Source: Rapana venosa (taxonomy: Eukaryota > Mollusca > Gastropoda > Neogastropoda > Muricidae). From it: a stretch of DNA of 64,000 nucleotides. Where the stretch lies: assembly GCA_028751875.1 (NCBI GenBank), contig CM054167.1, positions 29,083,442 to 29,147,441 of the forward strand, read 5' to 3'. Below, piece by piece: positions 1-12,039 of the stretch. A program made the translations under genes and the position numbers. Under the pieces are notes generated by a model. The model did not search any database. It was not told the DNA's origin and worked only from the letters and a program-made list of their open reading frames with translations. Position 1 is the stretch's first letter. The number at the start of each line of letters is the position of its first letter.

Positions 1-818
1 ACTATCCTCATGTCATGGTTTGGTGTGTTTTCCATTTCAGCCTGTAATTGTTCATAAAATGTATCTGCTTTCTTCTCCACTGTCGTTGGTTGGTGCATAG
101 CACTGTATGATTGTGGTATTAGCATGTTTACCTTTCATTTTTATCTTCATCATCCTGCTGTTGATAGGTTTAATAATAATAATAATAATAATATATGGAA
201 TTTATATAGCGCTGAATCTTGTAAAAAACAAACAAATCGAAGCGCTTGCACTCAAAAAGGTTTCCACTCCATCAGGCACTTCTCCATTCCTTTCTTCATG
301 ATAATTGCTACTCCCTCATGGTGTTGGTTGTCATCTCTACCACTGTCCAACACTGTCTCTCCTGTGCTGGCTCTGTATTTGCCTGATCCTGTTCATCAGC
401 TTTCACTGACTCTGAGAATGTGTAAATTGTAGCGTCTCATCGCTCTGTGAACTTGCCCTAGTTTTTCCTGTCTCAAACCATGGTTCTCACATTCCAGAAT
501 CCTATTTTGGTCTTATTTTGGCGATTAAGACTTCCCACTTCCTGTCAGTGGCTTCCTTTCGGCTTTTCACCACTGTCATTCATGAGTATCTTCCGATGAC
601 TCTGGAAGCCCGTCACACCCAGTAGTGTTGATTTCTTGTGTTGCCGTTTCCATAACAAACGTTTTTTTACAGAACAGGGTTGTTAGCCCTGTGTCTAACC
701 CCCTACCTGGGGGAAGGGTTCCACCTTAGTCGCCTTTTACGACATGCCTGGTTGGAGGGCAGAGATCCTATTCTTCTGATGCTCGCTTTGCAAGCATACC
801 CGGGGAGTCCCACAGGGG
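1..818 (-). mobile_element. RTE-like LINE, 5' UTR and endonuclease start
   Basis: Reading down the minus strand from about 818, a 5' leader (818-620) is followed by the start of an apurinic-type endonuclease that nicks target DNA for LINE insertion. Visible pieces are a WNVRTM-like start near 510, a SESRWTG-like region near 400 holding the catalytic Glu but now with stops, and IIQCYAPTND at about 75-105. The leader recurs in the plus orientation at 9912-10075, which supports it as a genuine 5' end. The element runs off the left edge of the window, so RT is not seen. A short CR1 tail (172-257) interrupts it. Assignment to the RTE clade rests on motif order only. Confidence 0.75.
172..257 (-). 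mobile_element. 86-bp CR1 3' tail with 6-bp target duplication
   Basis: A stand-alone copy of the CR1 3' terminus: (ATT)n, then the conserved stretch with two AGCGCT hexamers. It is flanked by AGGTTT at 166-171 and at 258-263. Without it, the endonuclease reading of the surrounding RTE-like element continues in frame, which supports insertion by target-primed reverse transcription with extreme 5' truncation. Confidence 0.8.
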
Positions 819-823
819 AAATA

Positions 824-2121
824 TCATGTGTAATATAAAATAAAACAAACACAGAGCTCTGTCATAAAGTAATATTACCCAAATACCATGTGTAATATAA
901 AATAAAATAAAATAAACACAGGGCTCTGTCATAATGTAATATTACCCAAATACAATGTGTAACATGAGACAAACTAAAACAAACACAGAGCTAACCCTAA
1001 CCCTTACCCAAATACCATGTGTAATACAAAATAAAATAAAATAAACACAGGGCTCTGTCATAAAGTAATATTACCCAAATACCATGTGTAATATAAAATA
1101 AAATTTAAAAAACACAGAGTTCTGTCATAAGTAATATTACCCAAATACCATGTGTAATATAAAATAAAATAAAAAAACCAGAGTTCTGTCATAAGTAATA
1201 TTACCCAAATACCATGTGTAATACAAAATAAAACAAACACAGAGTTCTGTCATAAAGTAATATTACCCAAATACCATGTGTAATATAAAATAAAATAAAA
1301 CAAACATAAAGTTCTGTCATAAGTAATATTACCCAAATACCATGTGTAATACAAAATAAAACAAACACAGAGCTCTTTCATAAAGTAATATTACCCAAGT
1401 ACCATGTGTAAAATAAAATAAAATAAACACAGAGCTCTGTCATAAAGTAATATTACCCAAATACCATGTGAAATATAAAATAAAATAAAATAAACACAGG
1501 GCTCTGTCATAAAGTAACATTACCCAAATACCATACATGTGCAATATAAAATAAAATAAAACAAATGCTGAACTCTACCATAAGATAATAATTAACAAAA
1601 TACAATGTGTAATAATGATAATATAAAAATTTTAAAAATTAACAAACATGAAACTCATTCATGAAATAATATCACCTAAATACCACGTGTAATAATGATA
1701 TGAAATAAAATATAACAAACACAGAGCTCTTTTATAAAATAAAATTCTCAAAACACCATATGTAATAATATGAAATTGCCCAAATATCATCTGGAATATC
1801 AAATAAAACATAACAGAGCTCTGCCATAATGTACAATTACCTAAATACCATCTAGAATATCAAATAACACATAAGAAACACAGAACCCTGTCATGATATA
1901 AAATTACCTGAAATACTGTCTGGAATATCAAATAAAACATAAGAAACACAGAACCCTGTCATAATGTAAAATTACCTAAATACTACCTGGAATATCAAAT
2001 AAAACATAAGAAACACAGAACCCTGCCATAAAATGTTAAATACCTTGTGTATGAAATAAAATATAACATAGTTCTGTCCAAAAATATTACCAAAAAAAGC
2101 CCCAAACAAAAACCAGTGTGG
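824..2121. repeat. Minisatellite A, 62-70 bp unit
   Basis: About 18 tandem units share blocks such as ACACAGAGCTCTGTCATAA, AATATTACCCAAATACCATG and an expandable (TAAAA)n segment that makes unit length vary. Units are most alike at 830-1560 and drift towards 2100. Short open frames here are a by-product of the periodicity. The array resumes at 3077 beyond a CR1 insertion. Confidence 0.92.
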
Positions 2122-2126
2122 AATAT

Positions 2127-3076
2127 AATAATAATAATAATAATAATAAATGGAACTTATATAGCCCTAAATCTTGCAAAGACAAATCAAAGCACATGCA
2201 TTCAACCTAATCTGATACAGCCATGCAATCAATGATAAATAATCAATAGTTTAAACAAACAGTTATTTACAAACATGGTACGCTGCAGACAAAATTTATG
2301 AAATAAAATTGCAATAGTCAAATGTTTTTCAAAAGCACACACACACTCACACAGGTCGTATATTTTAGCAGGGTGATAGGGCATAGGTTAGTGAAGGTGG
2401 GATAGCTCTGATATGAAACAGGAAGGGGGGGGGGGGATCTTAGGTTTGAAATAAATATGTCTTGAGGCTGGATTTAAAAGTGTCATAACTAGGTTTCTGG
2501 CGAAGAGAGAGAGGGAGCTCATTCCAGGTCGATGGATCTGAAATAGAGAAAGAGCAGGGCCAACAGTGGATTGGTTGAATCTAGGTATTCATAGGCACAA
2601 GGTATCTGCAGTAGAGCGGAGGGAATGTGAAGGAGTGTACAGGTTAAGACATTCACAGAGGTAGGAGGATGCAATTTTGTGGATACATTTGTAACAGAGG
2701 GTACTGATCTTATAATTTACTCTCTGTCGCACAGGCAGCCAGTGGAGAGATTGCAAGAGAGGGGTAATGTGCTCAGAATTTTTCTTTCTGAGAACTAGTC
2801 GAGCTGCGGAGTTTTCTATATGTTGAAGGGAGTGGATAGATGATGCTGGCAGACCAGACAAAAGAGAATTGCAATAAACCAGACGTGAAAGAATGAGAGA
2901 AGTGACAAGTTTGGCTGTTGCATCCGTGGACAGGTACTTTCGAATTGCACTGATACCCCGATACCCTGTAATTGATAGTAGCACGACTGACAGGTCTGGG
3001 TGATTAATTTTTTCATAGAGAGTGTGTTGATAACGACACCTAGATACTTCACAGCAGTGGATAGAGGTACTGATGT
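2127..3076 (-). mobile_element. 5'-truncated CR1-like LINE inside minisatellite A
   Basis: Minus-strand CR1 3' portion: the (ATT)n tail and terminal block lie at 2127-2200, a 3' UTR at about 2200-2450, and RT C-terminal coding at 2450-3076. AATAT flanks both sides (2122-2126 and 3077-3081), and minisatellite A continues on both sides, so the copy landed in a pre-existing array. Confidence 0.85.
2450..3076 (-). pseudogene. CR1 reverse transcriptase C-terminal fragment
   Basis: The open segment 2589-2984 encodes the region after the RT catalytic core, with motifs such as [35 protein letters not shown] and [13 protein letters not shown]. The upstream piece reading [14 protein letters not shown] is in another frame (3049-3181), so a frameshift separates them. 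The catalytic YADD box and the endonuclease are absent because the copy is 5'-truncated. The same protein is seen at 12745-13505, 48606-49583 and 55383-56567. It cannot be functional. Confidence 0.85.
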
Positions 3077-3173
3077 AATATCAAATAAAATGAAACAAAC
3101 ACAGAGCCTGTCATAAAATAATCTTGCCAAAACACTATGTGTGTAATGATGATATACAATAAAACAGAACATG
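3077..3173. repeat. Minisatellite A, distal remnant
   Basis: One to two further degenerate units (AATATCAAATAAAATG, ACACAGAGCCTGTCATAAAATAAT) continue the array after the CR1 insertion and end at the LTR-like repeat beginning at 3174. Confidence 0.8.
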
Positions 3174-4851
3174 TGTAACACCTCTCACAAAGAGTGCTTT
3201 TGTGTTTGTTGTAACTAAGGGGAAATAACTCCCTTGTGCCACAAGAGTAATCTCCTCTTGATGATTTATTCCCCTTGATTTTAAGCTTTCTATTCAAACC
3301 CTATTCCCTCCAAAACAGTGGAGCTAGGAGCATGTTTTGCTCGAGACTCTTGAGTCTGATGTTCCCCATTAAGGTATGGTTGATCTTTCTAAATTAACTT
3401 AAGCTTAATTTAACATACTTTGGAAAGGTTTATGAGGTATCTGTTTAATTTCATAAACATGTGAATTTAGAAGTGATTGAACAAGAAAGTATATGGCAAA
3501 TTTGAGCTTAGTCATTGTCTTTGTTGTACTAGGTTCAATTTTGGGCAGAATATTGTTCAGCTAACAAAATGCTGAAGAATTCAAACTAAGGCTTATTACT
3601 GTGTATAATATATGTGTATAAAAGCCTAGTGTGGTTTTTGTAATAATTTTTATTATTAAAAATGCAAACTTCTATTTTGTGAGGAATGATATAGCAATCC
3701 TTAAAAAGGTGCAATGACTTTGGAATGTCATTGGGGATTATTTGAATTAAGTTTATGTTAATTAATGTTTGCACCAGTTTCATAGGATGGACCATTAGCT
3801 CTTCTCAAATAAATTAAACATGTGTAAGACATGTTTTGTATGTGTTCATTTTAGTGGATATATTAGATTTGCTGTGAGGATAATTATTCTCATAAGAGTT
3901 AGAAACTGGGTAAACTGAGGGTACATTTTGGAGGACTGTTTTACTGTGGCAAACTTCGGTTAGTGGTTCAGTGTTTGCTGAGTGGTTAATTCATATTAAG
4001 TTGTCATTAATAATGTTATACCTGAAAGTGTGGGTCTTGTGGTGATTTGCATCCTTGGCCTGTGATAGTGTTTGATTTCATAGAGAGATCAAACAGGTTA
4101 TTGATTTCTATTCCTTTTTATTTCAGGAACATCGTTTATCACTTATCCTTCATTGTTTATTGTTCATCGTCTTCATCGTTATGATCATTCATCATTTATC
4201 ATGGTGATGATCATCGATTATCGTTTTGATCATTTCTTTGATTTGGTCAGTTGTTTCTATCTTTCAGTCTCTGATCTGAGATGGATCCTTGATTGGTTGT
4301 ATTGAGGACTGGACATATGTTTTGAGAATTGGACAAGAGTAACAGAATAGTTTGTGTTTTTAATTGTATAATTTGTAGTACAATTGGTGATGTGTGTGGT
4401 TGTAGCTGAGTAGTAGTCGTCAGTAGTAGAAGTAGAATATAGTTGTGAACCCAACTTGCTTGGCCTGGAGAATCGCATTGAATGAATGTTGTTGTTGTTG
4501 TTGTTGTTGTCTTCAATTTAAGTCTGTCACATTCATGGTGTATTCAGTGTGATTGCTGAGTGAGCTGTTTGTCACATTCATGGTGTATTCAGTGTGATTG
4601 CTGAGTGAGTTGAGGTGATTAGTTTTCACTGCTACTTACCTTCTTCCCTTTATATTTCTTTTCTATTTTTCTTCTATCCTCTTCCTACCCCCCTTTATCA
4701 CTCCCAGCCCATTTAGTAGGCTAGCCCTAACCCTCTGTAGGGATACTAAAGACAATAGGAATAAGTCTAGGATTCCATTTCTGGTGCCAAATCAGGTGGT
4801 CCTAGGAATTGGAGTGGCGACCTAGAGAATTCCTGCTTAGGACTCTCTACA
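3174..4851 (+). mobile_element. Solo-LTR-like repeat, copy 1
   Basis: It begins TGTAACACCTC and ends CTCTACA, so it has TG...CA ends. It aligns by eye along its whole length with 40711-42286, and its first ~220 bp match the minus strand at 31895-32111. Flanks ACATG and ACAAG differ at one base, as in an old 5-bp target duplication. It holds a TCATCG-rich stretch near 4130-4220, a GTT microsatellite (4485-4511) and a local duplication of the CACATTCATGGTG...GAGTGAG block (about 4530-4610). No coding region. An LTR left by recombination fits best; a long non-autonomous element is the alternative. Confidence 0.7.
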
Positions 4852-4868
4852 CAAGATAAAGATTCTGG

Positions 4869-5185
4869 TCTGAAAACACAGCAGTGATACAATGGCAGTA
4901 CACCATGTTTTTCCCTTCCACCCTGAACATACTTGTTATTATTGCAATCGTATTTATGTCCAACCAGAGATTTCTGACTTAGGGACTGTACCCAGAAACC
5001 ACAGAAGTGATCAGTACAATGACAGTTGACATTACACCCATGTTTTGTCTTTTCACCCTGGAAAACACAGTGTTACAGTAGCAGTTAACACTACACCCAT
5101 GTTTGTCCTTCAATCTGAAAAACAAAGCAGTGATAAGAGAACAGCTCACACCCATGCTTCTTCCACCCTGAAAAACAGTGTGGTT
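4869..5185. repeat. Degenerate tandem repeat, ~60-70 bp unit
   Basis: Four to five poorly conserved units share GAAAACACAG(C)AGTGAT, an ACAATGGCAGT-like block, ACACCCATGTTT and a CTTCCACCCTG ending. The period varies by several bases. No gene is visible. Confidence 0.65.
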
Positions 5186-5265
5186 TTTTGTTGTTGTCTT
5201 TTGGTGGAATCATCATGAATGGGCTGGATGTAATGAACAGCGGAGAAGAAAACAGGCACAGCTGA

Positions 5266-5795
5266 GCAACTTCATTACTTAAGTGATGTTAACCATAAAC
5301 ACTGACTGACTTCATTATGATAGAAAGTGATGTTAACCATAGACACTGACTGACTTCATTATGATAGAAAGTGATGTTAACCATAGACACTGACTGACTT
5401 CATTATAATAGAAAGTGATGTCAACCATAGACACTGACTGACTTCATTATGATAGAAAGTGATGTTAACCATAGACACTGAATAACTTCATTACAATAGA
5501 AAGTGATGTTAACCATAGACACTGAATGACTTCATTATAATAGAAAGTGATGTGAACCATAGACACTGAATGACTTCATTCTAATAGAAAGTGATGTTAA
5601 ACATGGACACTGAATGACTTCATTATAATAGAAAGTGATGGACACTGAATGACTTCATTATAATGGAAAGAGATGTCAACCATAGATACTGAATGACTTC
5701 ATTCTAATAGAAAGTGATGTCAACCATGGACACTGAATGACTTCATTCTAAAAGAAAGTGATGTCAACCATAGACACTGAATGACTTCATTATAT
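5266..5795. repeat. Minisatellite B, 44-bp unit
   Basis: Roughly 12 units of GACTTCATTATGATAGAAAG plus TGATGTTAACCATAGACACT and a GACT/GAAT junction. Units are clean at 5300-5500 and diverge slightly later. The array resumes in a decayed state at 8985-9497 on the other side of an RTE-like element. Confidence 0.93.
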
Positions 5796-5799
5796 ATTA

Positions 5800-8700
5800 T
5801 ATAGGGGTGTATGGTGTGCTTAAGGAGAGGTGGTACCTTTGTAAACCTGGCATAGCATCCCTCGGAATGGACAGGAGCACTGGTCCTCACTTGGCACTCA
5901 ACTCTCACTTCTGGGTCCAGGTCCTTAACCCACCCACACCCCGGTTACAAACGTTGTGAGGGGCTGGTGATTTCTTACTCACCAGTAGGAGTCTTGGAGA
6001 GGAGATGGGCGCCACCAAGCTTCCTCAAGCCCACTGCAAGGACATGATGGGAAAAACGAAACAGAAAAACATGCCAGATCGGTCGAGGCCCAGATCAACA
6101 ACGACCGCGCTACCCACTGCAAGCCTCCAGGGTGGGAGTGACAAATGCGCTACTGGAGGAGAACCAACTCTAAAGCTTTTAAATAAAGCGGTAACCATCG
6201 GAACAGAAGTGGGACTCTAAAAACCAAACAGGAAGGCACAGAAACTCACCGGGAACTAAAAAGAAAAAATGGGACATCCTAGGCTTGGGGAAAGTCGATG
6301 GCGGCTTCGGAGAAAAAAACCCACCAAGAGGGCCAAAAATAGGGTACTGGGAAGAAAAACTACATCAACAGGAAAAGGCTTCATTGTCAGAAAGAGTTCG
6401 TGTCACCCCAAATCACTCCCAAAACCCCCAGTATCCACAGCATCTAAAACAGAGTTTCGAAAAAACCCAGAATCTCACCATCATCCAAGTGTATGCTCCA
6501 AAACCGACTACAGAGACCAATAGAAAAATTCATAACAACTTGAAAACTCATCCCAAAAACGCAAAAAAAAAGACATTCTTTGGGGAAAAGCGACGGAATG
6601 CAAGATGGGCCCTGACCCTATGACACCTGGGCAGGAACCACGGGATTTTAAACTAGGAAAAAAAATGAAAGAGGACAGGGGCTGCGGGAAATTTCGCAAA
6701 GAAGCACAAACTAACCCTGCAAACACACCCATCCTCACAAGCCATCAGAACACCAACTGGCATCACCAAAGGTCTGTTCACAATCAAATTGACTACTTTT
6801 CACCCCCAAAAAATTAAAAACCGCATAAACAAGGCAAAAAAAGAACATTCCCGGAGCTGACTTTGGCAGTGACCACGCCCTTTTACTTACCACCATAAAG
6901 CGAAACTGAAAGCAAAACAACACCCAAAAAACCCACGCATAAGATTTATCGGGAAAAAACTAAAGACCCAAAGTGGTTAGATTTCCCAAAGCCAACTTTG
7001 GGGAAAATTCACCACACCACCCCATCGACAATGAGTGGAACATAGCCAACAACATAAAAAGAAGGCTATAAGCGCGAAGAAACATTGGAAGAAGCAAACA
7101 AAGAAACAACCCGGGTGCAATGATTTTCTTGACCCTCGACAAAAGAAGGATTTAAGAAAAAAAAGTTCACAAGTCAAGAAGCCAACACAAATACGGGAAA
7201 ATACCCAAGAAAGTGAGGAAAAAATGAGAGAACCAAAAAAGCATGGATAAAAACAATCCCACAGCACGAAGGAATGGCCAAAGGGGAAACAGCAAAACAG
7301 CTTACAACACTCTAAAATCATAACGAAAACCACACACCCTAAACCTCGTTTTGAAGACAAAAAAGGGAAATTTTTTAACGGAAAGCAATCCACCCTCCAA
7401 CCTGCGGGAAAACTTGGGGGTTGATAATACCCCCTACCCCAAACCAACTATTTCTGACAACCCCCCGAACACCAAGATAAAGACCCCCAATACAAGGGTG
7501 AAGTAGACAAGCTTTAAACAAATAAGAAGGGGAAAATCCCCTGGAATCGATAAAATCCCCCTGAACCTAAAAAAATGGGGGGAATAAAAGCAAGGCAATT
7601 CAAAACTTTGTCGAAGTTTACGAAACCAAAGAAGGCCAGAACAATGGCCCCATCTCTTTAATACCCCTACCAAAGAAAGGAAACCCCAAGCAATGCCAGA
7701 ACCAGAACCCGTCTCATAAAACCCTCCTGCAAAATCATGCGGGGTTTGCCCCCAACAACGAAAAAACCCAAACGGAAAAAATCCGGGGCAGAAGAAAAGC
7801 CCGGGTTTAGACCAAAACGCAGCACAATGAAACAAAATTTTAATCTGAGAATTTTGGGTAGGAAAATCTCCCCCCCAAAAAGACTTGTATACAATTTCAT
7901 GACTTCAAAAAGGCCTTTGACAGGGTATGGCATACGGGCCCCTTGGGAAGTACTCAGGCCTTCAACATTGACAAATGCCTCATTAAAATCTCAAGGGCCG
8001 ACGAGAACGCAAAGAAGTGATTTTCATGAACAATACAGGGCAAGTTCTTCAAGACCACGGTTTTTTTTTTGTTTTTGTCTTCAATTTAAGTCTGTTCACT
8101 CAAAAGATATTAACGATGCCCCGGTTGGGGGCCATCAGGGGGGCCTTCTTCACCCGAAATCTTCGCCCTCCTCGAAAATAATGACAGAGACATGCAAAAC
8201 ACCCACTTCCATCTCCCTGGGGAAGCCCCCCTTTTCAAAAACCCGATTTGCAGATGACAGGCCTCGGGCCACAAACAAGAAATGCAAAAAAATCCAGATA
8301 GTCATCAGATCGAGCGAGCACTACGGCGGTCAACATGCAATAATACAGCACGGGAAAAAAAAAGATGGGGAAAAAACCTGGAAAATGAGCAATTCAAATA
8401 CTTAGGGTCCATCCTAACAAAAATGGCACATCAAACAATGAAATGAAAGTCGCATTGCAACAGCAACATCTCTCGCCGGACTCGGAGGGTCATCAAAACA
8501 ACAACTCACTTCGCCCAAAATCCCTCTACAAATCCCTCGTGAATCTTCCTCCTAAGGCTGTGAAAAATGGGCTCGTCAGCAAACAGGAGAGAATCCAAGC
8601 TTCGAGAACAAATGCCACAGAAACTCCCCAAAATCATACAATGAACCAAGACCAAAAACTATGTGAAAGAAGAAATCAAAAAGCGGGGACCCCCCCAAAA

Positions 8701-8980
8701 ACCTCTGTTTCCACCATAAAGAGGAAAAACTGATGGTTTGGTCACACACAAGACCAACCTTGCAAAAAAAATCTTTCAGGGAATTTTGAACAAAGAAGAA
8801 GGGCGCCCAAAAAAAATCATGGGTTGACAACATAAAGACTGGACCGCCAACCCCTGCAAAAAACCCTTCTGCTAGCCAAAACAGGAACGTGAAACAATGG
8901 AAAAAAAATCTCTGTTGGTCTTCTCTCATGCCCCCCCTACGTCCTTTGGAAAAGGGGGAGTGAGTGAGGAGTGTCATTTA
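5800..8980 (+). mobile_element. Decayed RTE-like LINE splitting minisatellite B
   Basis: A plus-strand element about 3.2 kb long, the size expected for an RTE with a single EN-RT ORF. A 5' leader lies at 5800-6250, endonuclease remnants at 6250-7000 and reverse transcriptase at about 7500-8500. A GRPKKSW-like C-terminal motif sits near 8795. Minisatellite B borders both sides. The sequence is full of homopolymer runs and frame changes. Confidence 0.75.
6250..8930 (+). pseudogene. RTE endonuclease-reverse transcriptase relic
   Basis: Fragments in several frames can be ordered along an RTE protein: IQVYAP (endonuclease, near 6485-6505), EEKPGFRPKRSTMKQNFNLR (RT palm region, 7790-7850), FKKAFDRVWH (about 7900-7935), RFADD (catalytic Asp pair, 8244-8258) and GRPKKSW (C-terminus, near 8795). 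The FADD residues survive but no frame is open for more than about 200 residues. Expected length is near 1000 residues. Many breaks coincide with A, G or C runs, so part of the damage may be consensus error. Confidence 0.75.
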
Positions 8981-8984
8981 ACAA

Positions 8985-9497
8985 AAACGATGTGAACCCA
9001 AAACACTGCACTTCATATAATAAAAGTGGCTTTAATTTTTTCGTCGTTCACTTAAAATATAAGTGAATAAAAGAAAGTGATTTTAACCATAGAACTGAAT
9101 ACTTCATCAAAATAAAGTGTGTCTTTATTTTCGCCCGTTCCCCTTAAAGTAAAAGGATATAATGAAATGATATTAACCTAGCACTGACTACTTCATCATA
9201 ATAGAAAATGAATTAACCATAACACTGAAAGACTTCTTAAATGAAAGTGATATAAATCATAGACACTGAATGCCTTTATTATAAAAAAAGGATGTCAAAC
9301 CCGACACGAATGACTTCATTATAAAGAAAGAGATTTAACCATAGACACTGAATGCTTCATTTAATAGAAGAGAGTCAACATAACACTGAATGACTTCATT
9401 ATAATAAAAGTAAAATTTTCAACCATAGCCCTTATGACTTCATTAAAAAAAGTGTAGCACGAATCATTTCAAAAAAATAAAAGTGATGTTTTCAACC
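8985..9497. repeat. Minisatellite B, decayed distal part
   Basis: About ten damaged copies of the 44-bp unit are recognisable by ACTTCATTATAATA, AAAGTGAT and AACCATAGACACTGAATG blocks. Indels are far more frequent than in 5266-5795, and a short unrelated insert (TTTATTTTCGCCCGTTCC) interrupts it near 9120. It ends at a CR1 fragment. Confidence 0.82.
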
Positions 9498-9499
9498 AA

Positions 9500-9903
9500 T
9501 GCACTTTTTGGCCCCCGCTCTTTTCTTTTTCGGTCCATGACCTGGAAGGCTCCCTCTCTCTCTTCCCCAAAACCTAGTTATGAAACTTTTAAATCCACCT
9601 CAAGACATATTATTTCAAACCTAAATTTATTTCAACCTCCGTTTCAATCTGAACATCCCACCTTCAATAACCCATGCCCAAACCCGCAAGGGTATAGACC
9701 TGTGTAGGGATGTGTGCTTTTGAAAAACTAGGCTTTAAAAATTTTATTTCATAATTTTTTCTGCCGCCCATTTTTGAAAATATCTTTTTGTTTTAAACTT
9801 TGATTATTTTCATTGATTGCATGCGGTAAGTTTAGATTGAATCATGCGCTTTTAAATTGTCTTTGAAAGAAATACGCAATATAAGTTCCATTTATTATTA
9901 TTT
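9500..9903 (+). mobile_element. CR1-like LINE 3' end fragment
   Basis: Degraded coding for the CR1 C-terminus (a GRRSFSVS.P..WNDLPLSLRQ-like region, then a KSTSRHIISNLNLFQ-like end) is followed by the 3' UTR and the terminal ATAAGTTCCATTTATTATTATT at about 9880-9903. Frameshifts occur at homopolymers. 5'-truncated at the minisatellite border. Confidence 0.75.
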
Positions 9904-9911
9904 CCCCCTTG

Positions 9912-11436
9912 TGGGACTCCCAGGGTATGCTTACAAAGGACTTTGCAAGAATGGGATCCCTGCCCCCCAAACCAGGCATGTCTAAGGGCAACTAAGGTGA
10001 ACCCCTTCCTCCAGGGGGGGGGTTTGGGCCAGGGCTAAAAAACCCTGCCCCGTAAAAAAAAAGCATTTACAGAAACAGCAACAGAGAAAAACAAATTTTT
10101 TTGCGTGCGAAGGCCCCCGGGTCCAGTGGGACTCTTATGAATGCTGAGGCAAACCGGGGGAAGCTACCAGGTAAGGAAACCTGAAACCCCCAAAAAACAA
10201 AGATCAGACTGGGAAGGGAAAACGTGGGACGAGTTGAAGGCAAGCTGGCACAGAAACATTAAGATGAGAAGATTCAACCTCCATGTCCTAGAGTAAGCGA
10301 GAGTAGAGGGACTGGATCTGGGAAATGAAACCACCCCCGGGGAAAAAACTGTCCTCTACTCTGGGAGAGATACGACCCCCACGAGGGATTGCCATCTCCC
10401 AAGAAAGGCATTGGCGATGCCTTATGGAGTGAAGCCCATAACGCAACTAATAGTGCGAAGAAGGAAGGCACATCAACACACCCCTACCAGTGCTCGCACC
10501 AACCAAAAACAGCAACGAGGAAACAAAGACGACTTCTACCACCAAAGGGAGACAGAGACAAGAAAGCCCCCCTGCCATGACCTCATCGTCTCAGGGGGGC
10601 CCAATGCCAAGGCGGAAGTGACAACACCGACTATGAAGATCATGGGAAACACGGGGTGGGGAACATAAAGACAATGGGAGAACTTGGAGTTTGCCCATGA
10701 ACAACTTAGTGATAGGGGGCCCCTTTTTTTCACTGGGACATCCCCAACTGACTTGGCGTCGCCGAAAGGGAAAATAAGAACCAGATTTTACCACTGTATC
10801 AACGGTTATGGAGCGATCCTTCTGGGTGGAGAACCAAGCGAAGTGCGGATGTCGGAGCGATCACACCTGGGGGACCGCACAATCAAGGGAAAGGAAGAAG
10901 AAACACAGACCAACCCCTCAAATGCGATTTGAACCACGATTTAGAGACCAACCAAAGTGAAGTCTGCATTCGTCAAAAATCTGAAAACAGATTTCCAATC
11001 CGCGAACATGGCAAACGCATGCATAGATTAAAGACATGGAAGGGAAACTGTAAATGAAAATGAAGCAGCAAAGGGCAAAACGGCCATCAAAAGAAAGACC
11101 CAACAAAGCTGACCAAAAAGAACCCCGATGATCAAAGAAACAAGAGGACCAAAAGAGCTTCTGCAAGTAAAATCTCCCGGGTACGAGAGAGGGAGGAAGA
11201 GTTTTTACAGAAAAGCACACGGAAATGAAAAGATCGCAGCCCTGACAAGAGAGAAGCCATGGGGGCCCGGCGCTGGGGGAAAGAGGGGGCGGGGCCCAAG
11301 GAAAAGGAAGGGGGGTCTACAAGATCCCAAAAAAGTATCCAACAAATTTAAGAGGAAGGGGCTGGGGCCAAACGGACGACAAGGGGAAAAGTTTTCAACA
11401 GAGAAAAAAGCAAGAAGAAAGATTTTTTCCTTTGAA
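9912..11436 (+). mobile_element. RTE-like LINE, 5' half running into assembly gap
   Basis: It starts with the same leader seen inverted at 620-818 (TGGGACTCCC...GGTATGCTT, CCAGGCATGTC, ACTAAGGTG, AAAAACCCTG). The endonuclease follows: a YAPT-like segment near 10480-10530, a DLIVSGGPNAK motif (about 10578-10612, the GD(M/L)NAK box with Asp altered), a GKHG.GE.ND-like segment (10640-10680) and a RNQ..H..INGRW-like segment near 10780. The reverse transcriptase would lie in or beyond the gap. Confidence 0.75.
10260..11430 (+). pseudogene. RTE endonuclease domain, broken
   Basis: Short open pieces (10389-10580, 10411-10668, 10684-10932, 11128-11436) each encode part of an apurinic-type endonuclease in different frames. 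Order and spacing fit a single domain of about 230 residues followed by the linker to RT. The box normally reading GD.NAK reads GGPNAK, which would remove a metal-binding Asp if the base calls are right. Any long frame crossing 11437-11936 is an artefact of unknown bases. Confidence 0.65.
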
Positions 11437-11936
11437 NNNNNNNNNNNNNNNNNNNNNNNNNNNNNNNNNNNNNNNNNNNNNNNNNNNNNNNNNNNNNNNN
11501 NNNNNNNNNNNNNNNNNNNNNNNNNNNNNNNNNNNNNNNNNNNNNNNNNNNNNNNNNNNNNNNNNNNNNNNNNNNNNNNNNNNNNNNNNNNNNNNNNNNN
11601 NNNNNNNNNNNNNNNNNNNNNNNNNNNNNNNNNNNNNNNNNNNNNNNNNNNNNNNNNNNNNNNNNNNNNNNNNNNNNNNNNNNNNNNNNNNNNNNNNNNN
11701 NNNNNNNNNNNNNNNNNNNNNNNNNNNNNNNNNNNNNNNNNNNNNNNNNNNNNNNNNNNNNNNNNNNNNNNNNNNNNNNNNNNNNNNNNNNNNNNNNNNN
11801 NNNNNNNNNNNNNNNNNNNNNNNNNNNNNNNNNNNNNNNNNNNNNNNNNNNNNNNNNNNNNNNNNNNNNNNNNNNNNNNNNNNNNNNNNNNNNNNNNNNN
11901 NNNNNNNNNNNNNNNNNNNNNNNNNNNNNNNNNNNN
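11437..11936. other. Assembly gap, 500 N
   Basis: Exactly 500 unknown bases, a conventional placeholder size, so the real distance is unknown. The gap separates an RTE 5' half (plus) from an RTE 3' end (minus). Confidence 0.99.
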
Positions 11937-12039
11937 TATAAAATGCTGTGTTGAGATTGCCTTCTGCCTCATACGACAAGCTCTAACTTAACCTGCACTC
12001 TCCTTTAAAGGAGAATAAAATCATTTGAAGACCAAGTAC

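Noticed and set aside
11128..11991. Long open frames of 169-287 codons around 11.1-12.0 kb on both strands
   Set aside because: They exist only because 500 unknown bases (11437-11936) contain no stops.
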